Positions 27,089 through 35,949 of a DNA stretch of 64,000 bases are shown in pieces (the stretch's first letter is position 1; each line of letters opens with the position of its first letter). Origin of the DNA: Mucinivorans hirudinis (GTDB taxonomy: Bacteria > Bacteroidota > Bacteroidia > Bacteroidales > Rikenellaceae). The translations under genes were made by a program, and so were the position numbers. Below the pieces are notes generated by a model. It searched no databases, was not told the origin of the DNA, and saw only the letters and a program-made list of their open reading frames with translations. Location: NCBI GenBank assembly GCA_000723505.1, contig HG934468.1:1334798-1398797 (forward strand), read 5' to 3'.

Positions 27089-29053
27089 CTATGCCTTGCT
27101 ACTGCGCATAGAATCTCGTATGAAGTATATTATCAACAATATATACATCGGGTATGCAATAATCTCAGCATAAGTGTGTTGAGCGAACCAGTCGAAGCCA
27201 ACATACTTCAAAATGGCACTCACAACACCCATCAACGCGCCGCCGGCAATAAATCCCGATGCAATCAACGTTCCGCGGTCGCCTCGTTCTTTGTTCACCT
27301 TCTCATCCTTACTGCGTGTGGTTACGAACCAGCTCACCAAGCCACCCACCAACAGGGGCGTATTGAGCTCCAACGGAATAAACATACCAAGGGCAAATGC
27401 CAATGCAGGAATGCCCAACATCGTGAGAATCAACGCCAGAACCGCACCCGCAAAGTACAACATCCAAGGCGTGGCACCACCCTCCATCAACGGTTTAATC
27501 ACCGCCGCCATAGCATTCGCCTGCGGAGCAACCAATGCACCATCGCCTGTGAAGCCATAAGTTTTATTGAGAATAATCATCACTCCGCCAACCGTTGCCG
27601 CCGAAACTGCCGTACCAAGAAACTTCCAAGCCTCCTGCTTAGCAGGGGTAGAGCCGAGCCAGTAGCCGATTTTCAGGTCGGTGATAAAGCCGCCTGCCAT
27701 CGAAAGAGCCGTGCAGACCACACCTCCGATAATCATCGCCGCCGCCATACCCGCCTCACCTTTCAGACCAACGCTTACCAACACGAATGAACTCAAAATC
27801 AAGGTCATCAGCGTCATCCCCGATACGGGGTTCGTACCCACGATAGCAATAGCATTCGCCGCTACGGTCGTAAAGAGGAATGCAATTATAAAGACAATCA
27901 GAGTGCCGACAATAGTTTGCGTCCAGTCGCCCAAAACGCCGAATTGGAAAAAGAAAAAGACCCCAGCAAGCGACGCTATAAGAACCGAAAGGAGTGTGCG
28001 CATCCTCAAATCCTTTTGCGTGCGGAGCGAATTTTCTGTCTCGCCGCCGGACTTTTTGCCCGTCAGCTCACCCGCCGCCAACGAAACAGCCGAGCGAATA
28101 ATCTTCGACTGGCGAATGATGCCAATCAAACCCGCCATCGCAATGCCACCTATACCTATGTGACGAGCATAGTTTCTAAAAATCTCCTCGGGCGACATTT
28201 CGCCAATAAGTTTCACCACACCCTCGCCCACGGCAAGTGTCTGTCCGTCTGCAAAGTGGCTCAGAAATGGAATGAAGACGAACCACACCAAGAATGAACC
28301 GGCACAGATTATTGCCGCATATTTCAACCCTATGATATAGCCCAGACCGAGCACCGCTGCACTCGTATTAATCTTAAAAACGACCTTCGCCTTCTCAGCC
28401 AAAATCTCTCCCGCAGAGATTACACGTGTGGTAATCTCCTCGCTCCACCATCCGAAAGTCGTTGCAAAAAAGTCGTAAAGCCCCCCCACCAAACCGCTCA
28501 CGGCAAGCACAATAGCAGATTTTTTATTACCCTCGCCGCTAACAAGAACCTCCGTTGTTGCCGTAGCCTCGGGGAAGGGGTATTTGCCGTGCATATCCTT
28601 AACAAAATATTTTCTGAACGGAATCAGCAAAACGATACCCAATAGTCCGCCGAGCAATGACGAGAGAAAAATTTGGTAAAATTGGGCATCTAATTCCAAA
28701 ATATAGAGAGCCGGCAGGGTAAAAATTGCACCCGCTACAATCACTCCCGAGCTTGCGCCGATAGATTGAATGATGACATTTTGCCCCAACATATTTTTCT
28801 TGCCACTTATCGTTCCAACACCCACTGCAATAATGGCAATGGGAATGGCAGCCTCGAACACCTGCCCCACTTTCAGCCCAAGATAGGCGGCAGCAGCAGA
28901 GAAAATCACCGCCATAATCAGACCAAAGCTCACCGAGTAGACTGTAACCTCTTTGGGTTTAGATTCGGCAGACATTATCGGCTTGTACTCCTCGCCGGGT
29001 TTGAGTTCCCGATAGGCATTTTCGGGTAGTTTTTGCTGTTCCATATTATTCAA
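27089..29053 (-). CDS. OPT family oligopeptide transporter
   Basis: 654 aa with about 15 hydrophobic segments. The N-terminal LPENAYRELKPGEEYKP motif and the following TVYSVSFGLIMAVIF segment are typical of bacterial OPT proteins. NIIQ/GAS-type turns and the GYIIGLKYAAII loop also fit. The family imports peptides or peptide-metal conjugates by proton coupling. The M28 peptidase gene lies only 9 bases upstream in the same direction, so peptide hydrolysis and uptake may be coordinated. Confidence 0.9.
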   Translation of the reverse strand: MNNMEQQKLPENAYRELKPGEEYKPIMSAESKPKEVTVYSVSFGLIMAVIFSAAAAYLGLKVGQVFEAAIPIAIIAVGVGTISGKKNMLGQNVIIQSIGASSGVIVAGAIFTLPALYILELDAQFYQIFLSSLLGGLLGIVLLIPFRKYFVKDMHGKYPFPEATATTEVLVSGEGNKKSAIVLAVSGLVGGLYDFFATTFGWWSEEITTRVISAGEILAEKAKVVFKINTSAAVLGLGYIIGLKYAAIICAGSFLVWFVFIPFLSHFADGQTLAVGEGVVKLIGEMSPEEIFRNYARHIGIGGIAMAGLIGIIRQSKIIRSAVSLAAGELTGKKSGGETENSLRTQKDLRMRTLLSVLIASLAGVFFFFQFGVLGDWTQTIVGTLIVFIIAFLFTTVAANAIAIVGTNPVSGMTLMTLILSSFVLVSVGLKGEAGMAAAMIIGGVVCTALSMAGGFITDLKIGYWLGSTPAKQEAWKFLGTAVSAATVGGVMIILNKTYGFTGDGALVAPQANAMAAVIKPLMEGGATPWMLYFAGAVLALILTMLGIPALAFALGMFIPLELNTPLLVGGLVSWFVTTRSKDEKVNKERGDRGTLIASGFIAGGALMGVVSAILKYVGFDWFAQHTYAEIIAYPMYILLIIYFIRDSMRSSKA

Positions 29054-29062
29054 GTTTTGGGT

Positions 29063-30493
29063 TTATAGTCTATATCCTATTTTTAACAAAGCCGTATGAT
29101 TGAATACCTTACTATTGTTTGCATCGAAAAATGGAGTTAAACCGTAACGCCAAACGCACCCAACATCAAACTTACCGAAATATATACCCAACCCCCAACT
29201 CAAACCCAACTCATTCCTCTTGAGCTGGTCAATAATATTCCGTTGTTCCTGCTTTGCCCCGAGCAAATAGTTGTAGTATCCGCCCGCTTGAAGGGTCAAT
29301 CCATATCCATAGCCGGTTATTTTGTACTCAATATTCAAAGGGATGGAGATTGCATCGCTGTATAAGGTTGATGAAGAGGCAGTACGCGCATAACGCCTCT
29401 CGACACCGATTTCCGGTTTGAGAGAGAGGAGGCTTATTCCGCGCTGATAAATAGATATGCGCGAGAAAAATCCAACATTAACTGCAAAGGCATTTTTACC
29501 CGTCAATCCGCCATCCTTGATATACAATCGATTAGAACCTACACCCAGCGTAACTCCGAAAGTTACTTTATCACTCCTATCTGAATCTATCCGCGCAACA
29601 AGTTTCTGAGCAGGCGAAGCCGCTTTTTGCAACACTCGATAGAAATGATTAGTAACCAATACTATACCGTCGTAATCAATTATTTCGGCAACATCCTCGG
29701 GCTTGTGATAGGGCGTTTTCAAGCCCGTGTTTACATAGACACCGGGAATGCCTTTGTTCGTATATGATTGACTGTCTGTGCCCGAAAAGATTTTTGTCGA
29801 GCCGGGGATTATTTTTAGCGGGAGGTTATCGGGGTTTTCGACCTCAAAAATCGCCTTGCCATCCTCAATCTGACCATATCCGTAATACTCCAATTTTCCG
29901 CCATACTTCAATCCCCCCACCATATCCAGACTGAACATCAACTTCACTTTGGGGTGAAAGATAGTATCTGCTCTGACCATATATTCCGACCCCACCAAAC
30001 CCTCCTCCTCGGCATCGTAAGCGGCAAAGATTACACTGCGAGCCAAAGGGTTAGCCTTCACCAGTCGTGCCGTCTCCAACATCGCCGCCACCCCCGAGGC
30101 ATTATCATCCGCTCCGTTATATACAATGATTCCACCCTCACGCGAAATAGCACCAATATGGTCGTAGTGTGCACCCACAACAATGTACTCATCTCTGAGT
30201 TGCGGGTCTGTGCCCTCCACCACTGCCACCACATTGCGAGCTTTGAGCAAACGACGTGAGTATGTAAAATTCTGAAAATAACCACTTTCATACAAAGGTT
30301 TTATGCCCAACTCCGCAAATCGGTCGGCAATATACTGTGAAGCCTTGCGGCTACCCTCCGTTCCCGCAATTCTTCCATAGAGTGAGTCGGCAGCCAGAAA
30401 ATAGATGTCGCGCTCGAAATTTTCACGAACCGTCTGCGCCTTTGCCGTCACGGCAAAAGCAGCAACAAATAGAATCAAAAGTAATTGTCGCAT
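29063..30493 (-). CDS. M28 zinc peptidase with C-terminal beta-barrel-like domain
   Basis: 476 aa. Signal peptide about residues 1-19. The M28 domain spans about 60-290, with zinc ligands visible in GAHYDHIG, GADDNASG, AEEEGLVG, SLDMVGG and TPYHKPED. These enzymes are co-catalytic aminopeptidases. From about residue 305 to the end the sequence changes to alternating polar and aromatic beta strands (VTFGVTLGVGSNRLYI, LGLSWGLGIYF) and ends in ALLKIGYRL. This resembles a small PorT-like outer-membrane barrel. If so, the peptidase would be anchored at the outer membrane. It is flanked by a thioredoxin-fold gene (3 bases) and the OPT transporter. Confidence 0.85.
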   Translation of the reverse strand: MRQLLLILFVAAFAVTAKAQTVRENFERDIYFLAADSLYGRIAGTEGSRKASQYIADRFAELGIKPLYESGYFQNFTYSRRLLKARNVVAVVEGTDPQLRDEYIVVGAHYDHIGAISREGGIIVYNGADDNASGVAAMLETARLVKANPLARSVIFAAYDAEEEGLVGSEYMVRADTIFHPKVKLMFSLDMVGGLKYGGKLEYYGYGQIEDGKAIFEVENPDNLPLKIIPGSTKIFSGTDSQSYTNKGIPGVYVNTGLKTPYHKPEDVAEIIDYDGIVLVTNHFYRVLQKAASPAQKLVARIDSDRSDKVTFGVTLGVGSNRLYIKDGGLTGKNAFAVNVGFFSRISIYQRGISLLSLKPEIGVERRYARTASSSTLYSDAISIPLNIEYKITGYGYGLTLQAGGYYNYLLGAKQEQRNIIDQLKRNELGLSWGLGIYFGKFDVGCVWRYGLTPFFDANNSKVFNHTALLKIGYRL

Positions 30494-30495
30494 AG

Positions 30496-30945
30496 CTATT
30501 TAACATTTTTAAGTTGGTCGGTCGAAAATTGGCTCAAGTTACCCTGCCACTGGAGCGTATTGCGGGAATCAACAAGAACTCCGAAGGGGACAAACTTCAC
30601 TCCAAAGGCATCGTGCGTTTTGCCATCTGCATCGTAGCCTATCGCATAGTCCGCTCCGAAATTTTTCACCATTTTGTCAATCTCCTCACCCGTTTCGCGC
30701 ACCAAGACCACGATATTGATGTTGCTTCGGGCACTCTTTATTTCACTCAACTTGGGAAAAGCCTCCACGCTTGACTTATTTGTGGATTGATAAAACTCTA
30801 TGTATGAGGGTTGCCCATTCTCGGGCGACTTGCTGAGCCACTTGACACTGCGCAACTCGGGCATCTTAGAGCCGATTACAAACTGTTGTGCCGCGGCGGT
30901 AGTTACGGCGACGGCAGCAATGATGATTGTTAGTAGCTTTTTCAT
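30496..30945 (-). CDS. Thioredoxin-fold periplasmic protein lacking the CxxC
   Basis: 149 aa from the ATG at 30945, which places a signal peptide (MKKLLTIIIAAVAVTTAAAQ) at the N-terminus; a start 19 codons upstream would spoil it. The region GQPSYIEFYQSTNKSSVEAFPKLSEI aligns in pattern to the thioredoxin active-site strand and helix, but both cysteines are replaced by polar residues. The cis-Pro region appears as VKFVPFGVLVDS. It probably binds rather than reduces its partner. It overlaps no gene and precedes the M28 gene by 3 bases. Confidence 0.7.
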   Translation of the reverse strand: MKKLLTIIIAAVAVTTAAAQQFVIGSKMPELRSVKWLSKSPENGQPSYIEFYQSTNKSSVEAFPKLSEIKSARSNINIVVLVRETGEEIDKMVKNFGADYAIGYDADGKTHDAFGVKFVPFGVLVDSRNTLQWQGNLSQFSTDQLKNVK

Positions 30946-30979
30946 TCTATTGTGTTTTTCGATATATCGTGCACAAACG

Positions 30980-32806
30980 CTATGCCAACTGCTGCATCTC
31001 AATGAGTTTGCTGTATAGCCCGCCCTTAGCCATCAACTCGGCGTGCGTGCCCTGCTCAACCACAACTCCTGCCTCTATAACGATGATTTTGTCGGAATGT
31101 TGTATTGTGCTCAGGCGATGAGCAATAACAAGCGATGTTCGCCCTCTGAGCAGGTTGGCAAGAGAGTCCTGCACCAAACGTTCACTCTCGGTGTCCAATG
31201 CCGAGGTCGCCTCGTCCAGAATCAATATCTCGGGATTGCGCAAAACAGCTCGTGCAATGCTAAGTCGCTGACGCTGACCGCCGCTGAGTTTCACCCCGCG
31301 GTCGCCGATATTGGTCTGATACCCCTGCTCGGTCTCCATAATAAAGTTATGGGCATTTGCCACTTTTGCAGCCTCTATGATTTGCTCCATCGTTGCCGCG
31401 TGGTTGCCCATACGGATGTTGCCCTCGATGGTGTCGTTGAAGAGGATAGTCTCCTGCGCCACGATTCCGAGCTTGGCACGGATGGAGTCTGTGGTGTATT
31501 CGGTGATGTCCTTTTTGTCGATGGTTATAGTGCCCTTGGTGGGGTCATAGAAGCGGGGGATAAGGTCGGAAATTGTGGATTTGCCGCCGCCGGAGGGTCC
31601 CACCAACGCAACCGTCTGCCCCTTTGGTATTGTAAACGAAATATTGTGCAACACCTCCCGCTCTTCATAAGAGAAACTTACGGAGTTGAACGCTATTTCC
31701 GCTGTGAAATTTTCGAGGGGCACGGCTGTGGGTTTGTCCCTGATTTCGGGCTTGGTGTCCATAAGTGCAAGGACGCGTTCGCCGGCTGCAATACCCTGAT
31801 TTATGTTGCCAAAGGCATCTGAAATGGCACGGGCGGGGCGGGTAACCTGCGAGAAGATGCCAAGGTAGGTGATGAAAGCGGCTGTGCCAAGCTCCGCGCC
31901 CATAATCATATTGCCGCCATAGACCAAAATAAACGAAAGGGAGGTGATGCCCAAGAACTCACTCACGGGAGAGGCAGATTGCTGCTTGCGGGCAATGGAG
32001 CGTTGAATATCAGAGTAGTGTTTGTTTTGCGAACGAAACTTCTCGTCCACATAATTAGTTGCATTATAGCCTTTTATTGTTTTTATTGCGCCCAGAGACT
32101 CATCCAAGAGCGAGACCATTTCGCCAAAACTCTCCTGCCCAGCGGAGGATGCTTTTTTAAGTTTTTTTACGATGGTGGCAATGAAAAGCGCGATGAAAGG
32201 TAGCACGGCAATGGCAAAGAGAGTGAGTTTCCACGAGATTGCCAGCAGCATAAATATGTATGAACCAATGAGAAATGGTTCTCGAAAGAATACTTGCAGG
32301 GTGCTGGTTACGCAGTATTGCACAACTTGTACGTCGGAGGTGATTTTGGAGATGATGTCGCCTTTGCGTTCGTTGCTGAAAAAGGAGGCTTGGAGGCGGA
32401 TGACGTTGTTGAAAAGGGTGTCGCGCAACTGTTGGAGTGTATGGATGCGTAGATTCTCCATCGTGCGCTGAGCTATGTAGCGGAAGAGATTTGAAAGAAG
32501 TGATATTATGACAGTCATAATAGCGAGGAGCATAAACAAGTCCTTGACTGTATATCCTGTGCCCATAACCTTGTATAACGAGTAGTTGAGCACACCATCA
32601 AACCACTCTTTCGAGAGGGCAAAATCGGGCATCTCTCGCGCCGTCTGCACCATTGCATCGGGGTCTATCATCGTGCCTATGATGGGTATCAACATACCGA
32701 ATGTGGCGGCATTGAAGAGGGAGTGAAGTATGATAGATACGGCGTATATTGTTCCGTATTTAGAGTATGGTTTGCCAAAGCTGAGTAAGCGGAGATATGT
32801 TTTCAT
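30980..32806 (-). CDS. ABC exporter, fused permease and ATPase (MsbA-like)
   Basis: 608 aa. Six transmembrane helices occupy about residues 15-330, then a nucleotide-binding domain. Walker A is GPSGGGKST, the ABC signature is LSGGQRQRLS, and Walker B is ILILDEATSALD. The H-loop histidine is in VIAHRLST. The half-transporter acts as a homodimer; lipid A flipping (MsbA) is the commonest assignment for such a gene in a Gram-negative, but multidrug or peptide export cannot be excluded. No transport partner is adjacent. Confidence 0.92.
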   Translation of the reverse strand: MKTYLRLLSFGKPYSKYGTIYAVSIILHSLFNAATFGMLIPIIGTMIDPDAMVQTAREMPDFALSKEWFDGVLNYSLYKVMGTGYTVKDLFMLLAIMTVIISLLSNLFRYIAQRTMENLRIHTLQQLRDTLFNNVIRLQASFFSNERKGDIISKITSDVQVVQYCVTSTLQVFFREPFLIGSYIFMLLAISWKLTLFAIAVLPFIALFIATIVKKLKKASSAGQESFGEMVSLLDESLGAIKTIKGYNATNYVDEKFRSQNKHYSDIQRSIARKQQSASPVSEFLGITSLSFILVYGGNMIMGAELGTAAFITYLGIFSQVTRPARAISDAFGNINQGIAAGERVLALMDTKPEIRDKPTAVPLENFTAEIAFNSVSFSYEEREVLHNISFTIPKGQTVALVGPSGGGKSTISDLIPRFYDPTKGTITIDKKDITEYTTDSIRAKLGIVAQETILFNDTIEGNIRMGNHAATMEQIIEAAKVANAHNFIMETEQGYQTNIGDRGVKLSGGQRQRLSIARAVLRNPEILILDEATSALDTESERLVQDSLANLLRGRTSLVIAHRLSTIQHSDKIIVIEAGVVVEQGTHAELMAKGGLYSKLIEMQQLA

Positions 32807-32896
32807 TTACGATTTTATGATGGTGGTAATGGTGGGGCAGATATTAGTATATTTGGTAGCGTTACTTAACGATGTTGTTATCATTCTTACTTTTAA

Positions 32897-32982
32897 CTCT
32901 GTCATTCTAGGCGAAGTAAAGAATCTTGACTTCACCTTGCTTTTGGGAAATTGATTCTTCGCGTCGCTCAGAATGACAGAGC
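32897..32982. repeat. REP-like imperfect palindrome (GTCATTCT...AGAATGAC)
   Basis: Arms 32897-32925 and 32953-32982 are imperfect inverted copies, matching at about 24 of 29 bases. Both contain CTCTGTCATTCT and GAATC blocks with a GCGA centre. It resembles dispersed intergenic palindromes of the type GTCATTCTGAGCG. It lies between the ABC exporter start and the LRR lipoprotein terminator. The rest of the 325-base spacer holds nothing else that I can identify. Confidence 0.65.
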
Positions 32983-33073
32983 GAGGCGAGTTGAGCATAC
33001 TTGTTGTGTGTGGTAGCACAAAGATATAAAAATAAGAGCATACTTGCAACATATTGCAACATACTATCAATAG

Positions 33074-33110
33074 TAAACAAAAGCGTGGCTCGCTAAGTGC
33101 GAGCCACGCT
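33074..33110 (-). terminator. Terminator of the LRR lipoprotein gene
   Basis: A perfect 12 bp stem (AGCGTGGCTCGC, 33082-33093, with 33099-33110) and a five-base loop are followed on the minus strand by TTTTGTTTAC. It lies 21 bases after the stop codon. Confidence 0.9.
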
Positions 33111-33131
33111 AAATAATTCATTAAACAATTA

Positions 33132-35471
33132 TTAGTTGTTAGTGATAGAAATAAACTTCGCAGATTTACTAGTTGACCACTTCAAAGTATTACCTTGAAT
33201 GGTAGTACCTGAAGTATTATCACGCATACCTTTGTTTATCCAAAGAGTTACATTAGTTGTTGTACCAAATGGCTGAACATCAGAGATAGTGAACTTTTCG
33301 TCAAACTTCATTTGTGAAGCATTTGGAGCATTAAGAGCATTGGCACCGGTAATAGAAGTAACCGCCTTGAAGTGGAATACAGATGCACCATTACCCTCAA
33401 ATGCACTTGCAGGAATTGCAGTCAATACATCAAATACAAGACCTGTATTGCCAGTAGTGTTTTTGAACAAAGTTGTACCTTTGAACGCAGACACACCAAT
33501 TGTAGTAAGTTTGCTTACATCCAACTTAGGAAGTTTGTTACAATCTTCAAATGCCGATACACCAACTTTAATAGGCTGACCCGCAACCTCAACAAGTTTA
33601 GTACAGCCTTTGAATGACTCAAAACCAACCTCTGCATAACCTGTTACCAAGAATTTCTCAAGCGAAGTAACGCCTTCAAATGCTTGGTCACCAATGTTGT
33701 TAGATGGTGCTTGCGCATTGATTACTCCGGTAACATTCTTAATTGAGCTACCTTGGAATGCTTGAGCACCGATACTACCAAGAATTTCAATTTCTGTAAG
33801 AGCTGAACAGCCATAGAATGCAGACTGTGCGTTAATCAAGTCTACTTTAGCATTAACTTTATCTAGATTGGTTGCACCATAGAATGCGTTACGGTTAACG
33901 ACTATACCATCTTTAAGTTTTATCTCTTCCAATTTATTGAAATTTCTGAATGAAATAAAGTCAGTATTAAATTCTTCGCCAATCTTTGTCAATGCAGATA
34001 GGTCTGCATATTTCAATGATACTTTATTAAACAAACGAGCAAATGTATTATTATTCTCTAATTGAGTATTTCCTGTCCATTTTGGAAGAACAACTGTTTC
34101 AAGTGAAAGACCTGTAGGGAACGCATTATTTGCAATCGTTACAACGTTAGGAAGAACAACTTTTTTAAGAGAAGTCATACCGTTGAATGTTTGAGCAGGA
34201 ATGTTCTCAACCAACTCAATAGATACTATCTCAGCTTGTGTGAATTTCTTCAACAAAGCAAGGTTCGCATCATTTTGAGCTGAATAGATAACAATGTTTT
34301 CAAACTCAGTAAAATCAACATCAACACCGTTCCATACAACTGCTGTTTTAGCAGAATTAAGAGTATTAGCTAAATTGCCTGAGTTAACAATCAAAGAACG
34401 ATCAGGACCATTAGTAACAATATAGGGCTCAGCTTTAATATCAAGAACAGGCGCTTTTACGAAGTTACCATATGTTTTAGGCCAGTTGTTAGACGTTTCA
34501 TACTTTTTATTCAACTCTACGTTTTGGAAGAGATAAGTAACCTCATATTTCTCAGTGAAATCGCGTTTAACGCTGTTGATAGGCAAGTATAATTTTGCAT
34601 CATCCTTCCACTGCCAACTAGTCCATTTGGAAATCAACGAAATCGGGCTTGCATCCGCACTTGTCGTAATCACTTTGTCTTTGAAATTATATGTAGCACT
34701 TGTTCCGAAGAAGATAAGCGATGGGTCTTTAACAATAGTACCGTCAGCTTTCTTCTTACCCATTGTTTCAAGTTTAACTGCTAGCAAATCACCCAAGAAA
34801 TCTTTATAACCATCATAATTCTCAGTGCGGAATACCATAGCTGTGTATGGACGCTCGAAAGTAAGTTTGAGGTTGTTAGTAACGTTGTTGCAATTGTTAT
34901 TGAAAGGAGAAGCAACGTAATCTACTTGCTCAGCCCACATAAACATATTTTGAGCGGGTAGAGAACCTTCTACGTTATTTTGATAGTAGCTACCGCCCTC
35001 AACTGTTGTATTGTAGTAAGGCAAAGTAGCATTCTCAACATTTGCATCAACAACGACAGATGTTGGCCATACTGCACGGAAAGAAGCTTTCTTGCTTTGG
35101 TTTTTTGCGCCGTCTTGAAGAAACCACAACCAATTGTAGCCTGTGGCAGTAAACACACCATTCAAAGCTGAACGAGTAGCTTTATAAAATGTCCGGAAGT
35201 TATCTTTATAGCCACTTGTATTCTGAGAAACAGGATTATACGATATCTCAGCGTTATTGTAGAAAATTTTGATTTGGTCTTCTTCAGCATACCAGAAGAA
35301 TGCTTTGTCAGGAGTTTCGAAAGGATCGAATTGAGCCTTAGTATCTGTGCCCAAGTCAGCTGAGAAAACGATACCCTTTGCGTCCATCTTCTCCTCTGTT
35401 TGCGTATCAAGCTGCTTATTACAGCTTGCCAAGAGTGCAACAGCACCCATAAACAATAAAAGTTTTTTCAT
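33132..35471 (-). CDS. Surface lipoprotein with fimbrillin-like N-terminus and BspA-type leucine-rich repeats
   Basis: 779 aa. Lipoprotein signal with Cys at about residue 17 (LLASCNKQ). The N-terminal third (about 30-330) resembles fimbrillin or SusF-type beta-sandwich modules, with FSADLGTDTKAQFDP. From about 400 to 720 there are at least eight LRR_5 (BspA-type) units with the core xIGxxAFxGCTxLxxV, for example VGVSAFEDCNKLPKLD and IGDQAFEGVTSLEKF. The last 40 residues form a small beta segment. BspA-like proteins bind host or partner-cell ligands; the ligand here is unknown. A 34-codon ORF lies 66 bases upstream in the same transcript. Confidence 0.82.
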   Translation of the reverse strand: MKKLLLFMGAVALLASCNKQLDTQTEEKMDAKGIVFSADLGTDTKAQFDPFETPDKAFFWYAEEDQIKIFYNNAEISYNPVSQNTSGYKDNFRTFYKATRSALNGVFTATGYNWLWFLQDGAKNQSKKASFRAVWPTSVVVDANVENATLPYYNTTVEGGSYYQNNVEGSLPAQNMFMWAEQVDYVASPFNNNCNNVTNNLKLTFERPYTAMVFRTENYDGYKDFLGDLLAVKLETMGKKKADGTIVKDPSLIFFGTSATYNFKDKVITTSADASPISLISKWTSWQWKDDAKLYLPINSVKRDFTEKYEVTYLFQNVELNKKYETSNNWPKTYGNFVKAPVLDIKAEPYIVTNGPDRSLIVNSGNLANTLNSAKTAVVWNGVDVDFTEFENIVIYSAQNDANLALLKKFTQAEIVSIELVENIPAQTFNGMTSLKKVVLPNVVTIANNAFPTGLSLETVVLPKWTGNTQLENNNTFARLFNKVSLKYADLSALTKIGEEFNTDFISFRNFNKLEEIKLKDGIVVNRNAFYGATNLDKVNAKVDLINAQSAFYGCSALTEIEILGSIGAQAFQGSSIKNVTGVINAQAPSNNIGDQAFEGVTSLEKFLVTGYAEVGFESFKGCTKLVEVAGQPIKVGVSAFEDCNKLPKLDVSKLTTIGVSAFKGTTLFKNTTGNTGLVFDVLTAIPASAFEGNGASVFHFKAVTSITGANALNAPNASQMKFDEKFTISDVQPFGTTTNVTLWINKGMRDNTSGTTIQGNTLKWSTSKSAKFISITNN

Positions 35472-35537
35472 TTTTTTTGTGAATTTTGTTTTTTTAATGA
35501 TTGTTCCGATTCGATTGACTTACCGGCCCGATGACTT

Positions 35538-35642
35538 CTAAGCTTCGTCTACGCCAGGGGGGACAACCGATTGAGCGATGCCGCTCTCCACGGCAACCTC
35601 AACTATCTCCAATTCAGGAGACTGATAAATTTCTTTTTTCAT
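35538..35642 (-). CDS. Small 34-aa peptide ORF upstream of the LRR lipoprotein
   Basis: Start ATG at 35642, stop TAG at 35540. The product begins MKKEIYQSPELEIVEVAVES and ends GVDEA, with an internal GIAQSVVPP. It is acidic, with no signal peptide. The pattern K-Y-x-SPE-x-EIVEV is, to my recollection, one seen in very short Bacteroidales proteins near surface lipoprotein genes; I cannot confirm it without a search. It lies between a good promoter (35823-35852) and the LRR lipoprotein. A poly-A tract but no strong Shine-Dalgarno precedes the start, normal for this phylum. Function unknown. Confidence 0.6.
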   Translation of the reverse strand: MKKEIYQSPELEIVEVAVESGIAQSVVPPGVDEA

Positions 35643-35822
35643 TTCTTTGTTTTTTGGTTAATAATATTTTTTTTTCTTTACTTCCAAATAGTTATCACCC
35701 TCATTAAAAAGTATTATCACACAGCAACCATACAAAAATAAATCAACTATAACACTGTGAGCCAGCGAAATAAGCAATTAAAAAGGTCTAAAAAGGTCGT
35801 GTTTACGTACAGAGACACACCG

Positions 35823-35852
35823 CAAAGTTATAAAAAAATCTTATAAACCAAA
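35823..35852 (-). promoter_or_regulatory. Promoter of the 34-aa ORF and LRR lipoprotein unit
   Basis: TTTG (35852-35849), 18 bases, then TAACTTTG (35830-35823). The predicted leader of about 175 bases precedes the small ORF. Confidence 0.65.
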
Positions 35853-35917
35853 AAATATTTATCTTTTTTTGGTAAATATTCATTGAACGAAAGGCGTATA
35901 AAACAGCCACAAAGAAG

Positions 35918-35946
35918 CAAAAAAAAAGAGGGGCATAAAGCCCCTC
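35918..35946 (-). terminator. Terminator of the alpha-oxoamine synthase gene
   Basis: GAGGGGC (35928-35934) and GCCCCTC (35940-35946) form a 7 bp stem with an ATAAA loop, followed on the minus strand by a run of nine T. Confidence 0.85.
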
Positions 35947-35949
35947 GCA

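Larger units (their letters stand above)
35643..35949. other. AT-rich spacer with promoter and terminator, no other gene seen
   Basis: This 307-base spacer contains the promoter at 35823-35852 and the terminator at 35918-35946, each listed separately. The remaining 180 bases form an AT-rich leader ahead of the 34-aa ORF. I see no riboswitch or ORF in it. Confidence 0.6.

Noticed and set aside
32807-33121. 104-codon minus-strand ORF between the ABC exporter and LRR genes
   Set aside because: It spans the REP-like palindrome and the terminator; its translation has no family pattern.
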